A DNA stretch of 64,000 nt from Gallionella sp. (lineage in GTDB: Bacteria; Pseudomonadota; Gammaproteobacteria; Burkholderiales; Gallionellaceae), in contig JAQTLM010000005.1 of the NCBI GenBank assembly GCA_028714895.1, positions 106,774 to 170,773 on the forward strand. The letters are read 5' to 3'. This document shows, piece after piece, positions 62,328 through 64,000 of the stretch; positions within the stretch are counted from its first letter, which is position 1; every line of letters begins with the position of its first letter. Below the pieces are notes generated by a model. The model did not search any database. It saw only the letters and a list, made by a program, of their open reading frames with translations, and had not been told where the DNA came from. A program made the position numbers and the translations under genes.

Positions 62328-64000
62328 ATGAGTACAGTCATGGCGGACAATGTCGCAGCAGGCAATGTTGGTGAAATCAGCCTTAAGCTTGAGTTCACCA
62401 AGAACCTCAATCACGTCATCAACAAGATACACGCCACCAGCAATATCGACGAAATCATGCTGGATGTCAGTAAGGATATCTGCACGCTGTTCAATGCAGA
62501 CCGGCTGACCATCTATGTGGTGGGCGAAGACAATGCCTCGCTTATTTCCAAGGTTAAGACCGGACTGAATTCCTTCAAGGATCTCAAGCTGCCGATCGCC
62601 GAACAGAGCGTTGCCGGTTATGCGGCAATGCACAAAAAACTGCTCAACATCAAGGATGTCTATGACGGGCAGGAACTGGCCGCCTATAGCCCGCAGTTAC
62701 GGTTTCTGCAGGAGGTAGACAAACGCACCGGTTACCGTACCAAACAGATGCTGGTTGCGCCGATTTTGGATACCGGCGGCGATCTGGTCGGCGTCATCCA
62801 AGTCATCAATAATAAGGCTGGCGCCCCTTTTGCGGCGATGGTCGAGGAAGGCGTGCAGGAACTGGCGCAGACTATGGCAGTGGCATTGCGCCAGCGCCAG
62901 CAGAGTACTACGGTTAAAACCAAGTATGACTATCTGGTGGCCGATGCGGTGCTCTCCACGGCGGAATTCGAATTGGCAACCCGCACCGCGCGCCGTAAAG
63001 GCATTGACATCGAGGAGGTGTTGATCGATGAATTTCAGGTCAGCACCGCTGCGTTGGGTAATGCATTGTCCAGCTTCTTCGGGGTTCCTTACGAGCCATA
63101 CAAGGCGGATCGCATCAAGCCGCCCGAGTTGCTAAAAAATCTGAAGCGGGAATATGTGGAAAGCAGCCACTGGATTCCGATCGAGGAGACACAGGAGGGG
63201 CTGGTCATTTTGACTACCGATCCCGAGCGGATTCAGGCATCGCGGGTGGTCAACAATATTTTCCCCAAGAACCGGCTGGTCTATAAGGTTTGCTCGCAGC
63301 GCGAATTCAAGCAGACCCTGGATTTGTTTTATGGTGGAGGTGCGTCTGATACCACCGGTGGCTTCGCTACGGACGAGTCATCGATGGATGATTTGCTGAC
63401 CAGTCTCGGTGGAGATGAAGAAGAAGGTACCGGCGTCAGCCAGGAAGATGTCAGTGCTGCCGCCGATAATGAGTTGGTCAAACTGGTTAACAAGGTCATC
63501 GTCGATGCGTACCGGATGGGTGCATCGGACATCCATATCGAACCGATGCCGGGTAAGGGCAAGACCGGGATAAGGCTGCGTAAGGATGGTTCGCTGTTGA
63601 ATTACATCGAAGTGCCGTCCACCTATCGCAACGCGTTGGTGACGCGCCTCAAGATCATGTGCGATCTGGATATTTCCGAGAAGCGCAAGCCGCAGGACGG
63701 CAAGATCAAGTTCAAGAAATACGGGCCGCTGGACATCGAATTGCGCGTCGCAACCATCCCGTCACAAGGGGGTGTTGAAGACGTGGTGATGCGTATTCTC
63801 GCTTCCGGCGAGCCGTTGCCGTTGGAGAAAATGGGATTCTCGGCGCGCAACAATGAGCTGATCAAGGAGACGGTCAGCAAACCATACGGGTTGTTCTTCG
63901 TGTGCGGCCCGACCGGTTCCGGCAAAACCACCACGCTGCATTCCATCCTCAAATACATCAACAAGCCGGACACCAAGATATGGACGGCGGAAGACCCGGT
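62328..64000 (+). CDS. GAF-domain GspE/PilB-type ATPase (partial)
   Basis: At least 557 codons, open to the window end. Residues about 25-190 form a GAF domain (LTIYVVGEDNASLISKV... MLVAPILDTGGDLVGVIQVINNK), followed by an MshEN/T2SSE N-domain (ARRKGIDIEEVLIDEFQVS). An acidic linker leads to the secretion ATPase domain: ASDIHIEP, a DGKIKFKK block, and Walker A GPTGSGKTT near residue 530. It powers type IV pilus or type II secretion type assembly; the GAF domain suggests direct ligand control. Start ATG 62328 after GGGAGCAGGA, 27 nt after the previous gene. Confidence 0.92.
   Translation, partial: MSTVMADNVAAGNVGEISLKLEFTKNLNHVINKIHATSNIDEIMLDVSKDICTLFNADRLTIYVVGEDNASLISKVKTGLNSFKDLKLPIAEQSVAGYAAMHKKLLNIKDVYDGQELAAYSPQLRFLQEVDKRTGYRTKQMLVAPILDTGGDLVGVIQVINNKAGAPFAAMVEEGVQELAQTMAVALRQRQQSTTVKTKYDYLVADAVLSTAEFELATRTARRKGIDIEEVLIDEFQVSTAALGNALSSFFGVPYEPYKADRIKPPELLKNLKREYVESSHWIPIEETQEGLVILTTDPERIQASRVVNNIFPKNRLVYKVCSQREFKQTLDLFYGGGASDTTGGFATDESSMDDLLTSLGGDEEEGTGVSQEDVSAAADNELVKLVNKVIVDAYRMGASDIHIEPMPGKGKTGIRLRKDGSLLNYIEVPSTYRNALVTRLKIMCDLDISEKRKPQDGKIKFKKYGPLDIELRVATIPSQGGVEDVVMRILASGEPLPLEKMGFSARNNELIKETVSKPYGLFFVCGPTGSGKTTTLHSILKYINKPDTKIWTAEDP

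Overview
This window looks like the chromosome of a free-living betaproteobacterium. Gene order (PP0621-pilS-pilR-ampD, ruvCAB-ybgC-tolQRAB-pal-cpoB-queEC, ispE-tRNA-Gln-prs-rplY-pth-ychF), moderately high GC and the SHP/DHC haem proteins suggest Nitrosomonadales, perhaps Gallionellaceae; that placement is inference. I see no rRNA operon, CRISPR array, prophage or complete insertion sequence. Much of the intergenic DNA consists of small structured repeats, and several have entered coding sequences.

Layout: 1-6.8 kb carries a partial GT39 glycosyltransferase, an M48 metalloprotease lipoprotein, rpmE, cstA-ybdD, the long-chain polyprenyl diphosphate synthase ispB and tRNA-Pro. From 7.2 to 17.6 kb there is a nearly complete molybdenum cofactor and molybdate uptake island (mobB-like, moaA, moeB, moaC, moaD, moaE, mobB, mobA, moeA, mog, modA, modB, modC), interrupted by a GIY-YIG-type gene and two repeats. 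From 17.7 to 21.4 kb lie pilS-pilR (type IV pilus regulation) and ampD, then a lysine/alanine-rich histone H1-like gene. From 23 to 33 kb are housekeeping genes on the minus strand (ychF, pth, rplY, prs, tRNA-Gln, ispE, lolB, a TPR lipoprotein, a ParA-like ATPase, a HerA-like ATPase). From 32.4 to 42 kb run yebC-ruvCAB, the Tol-Pal envelope operon, queE-queC and two tRNAs.

From 42.1 to 46 kb an SHP-like cytochrome, a DHC-like dihaem cytochrome and a cytochrome b are followed by their own two-component system. A MacAB-like ABC exporter with a TetR regulator follows (46-50 kb), then a lexA-umuD pair behind two identical GAAC-N4-GTTC SOS boxes, an HNH nuclease, a TerC-type membrane protein and a universal stress protein.

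The most interesting gene block is 53.4-64 kb, all on one strand. A CHASE2 Ser/Thr kinase, a PP2C phosphatase and an FHA protein form a phosphorylation module. They are followed by a CHASE2 adenylate cyclase, a class II cyclic-nucleotide phosphodiesterase and a cyclic-nucleotide-binding/rhodanese fusion. Last comes a GAF-domain GspE/PilB-type ATPase that runs off the window. This reads as a complete make-break-sense second messenger circuit plus a kinase circuit aimed at a pilus or secretion motor.

The most unusual non-gene signal is a roughly 144-bp terminal-inverted-repeat element present twice (10297-10440 and 28190-28392). In both places it sits with 2-bp duplications directly in front of a start codon (moaD, lolB), and its end supplies a GAGG ribosome binding site 7 nt from the ATG. 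A second family of roughly 62-bp hairpin repeats occurs at least five times with compensatory base changes in its stem. One copy is nested in the first element, and another has added 53 in-frame residues to a sensor kinase.
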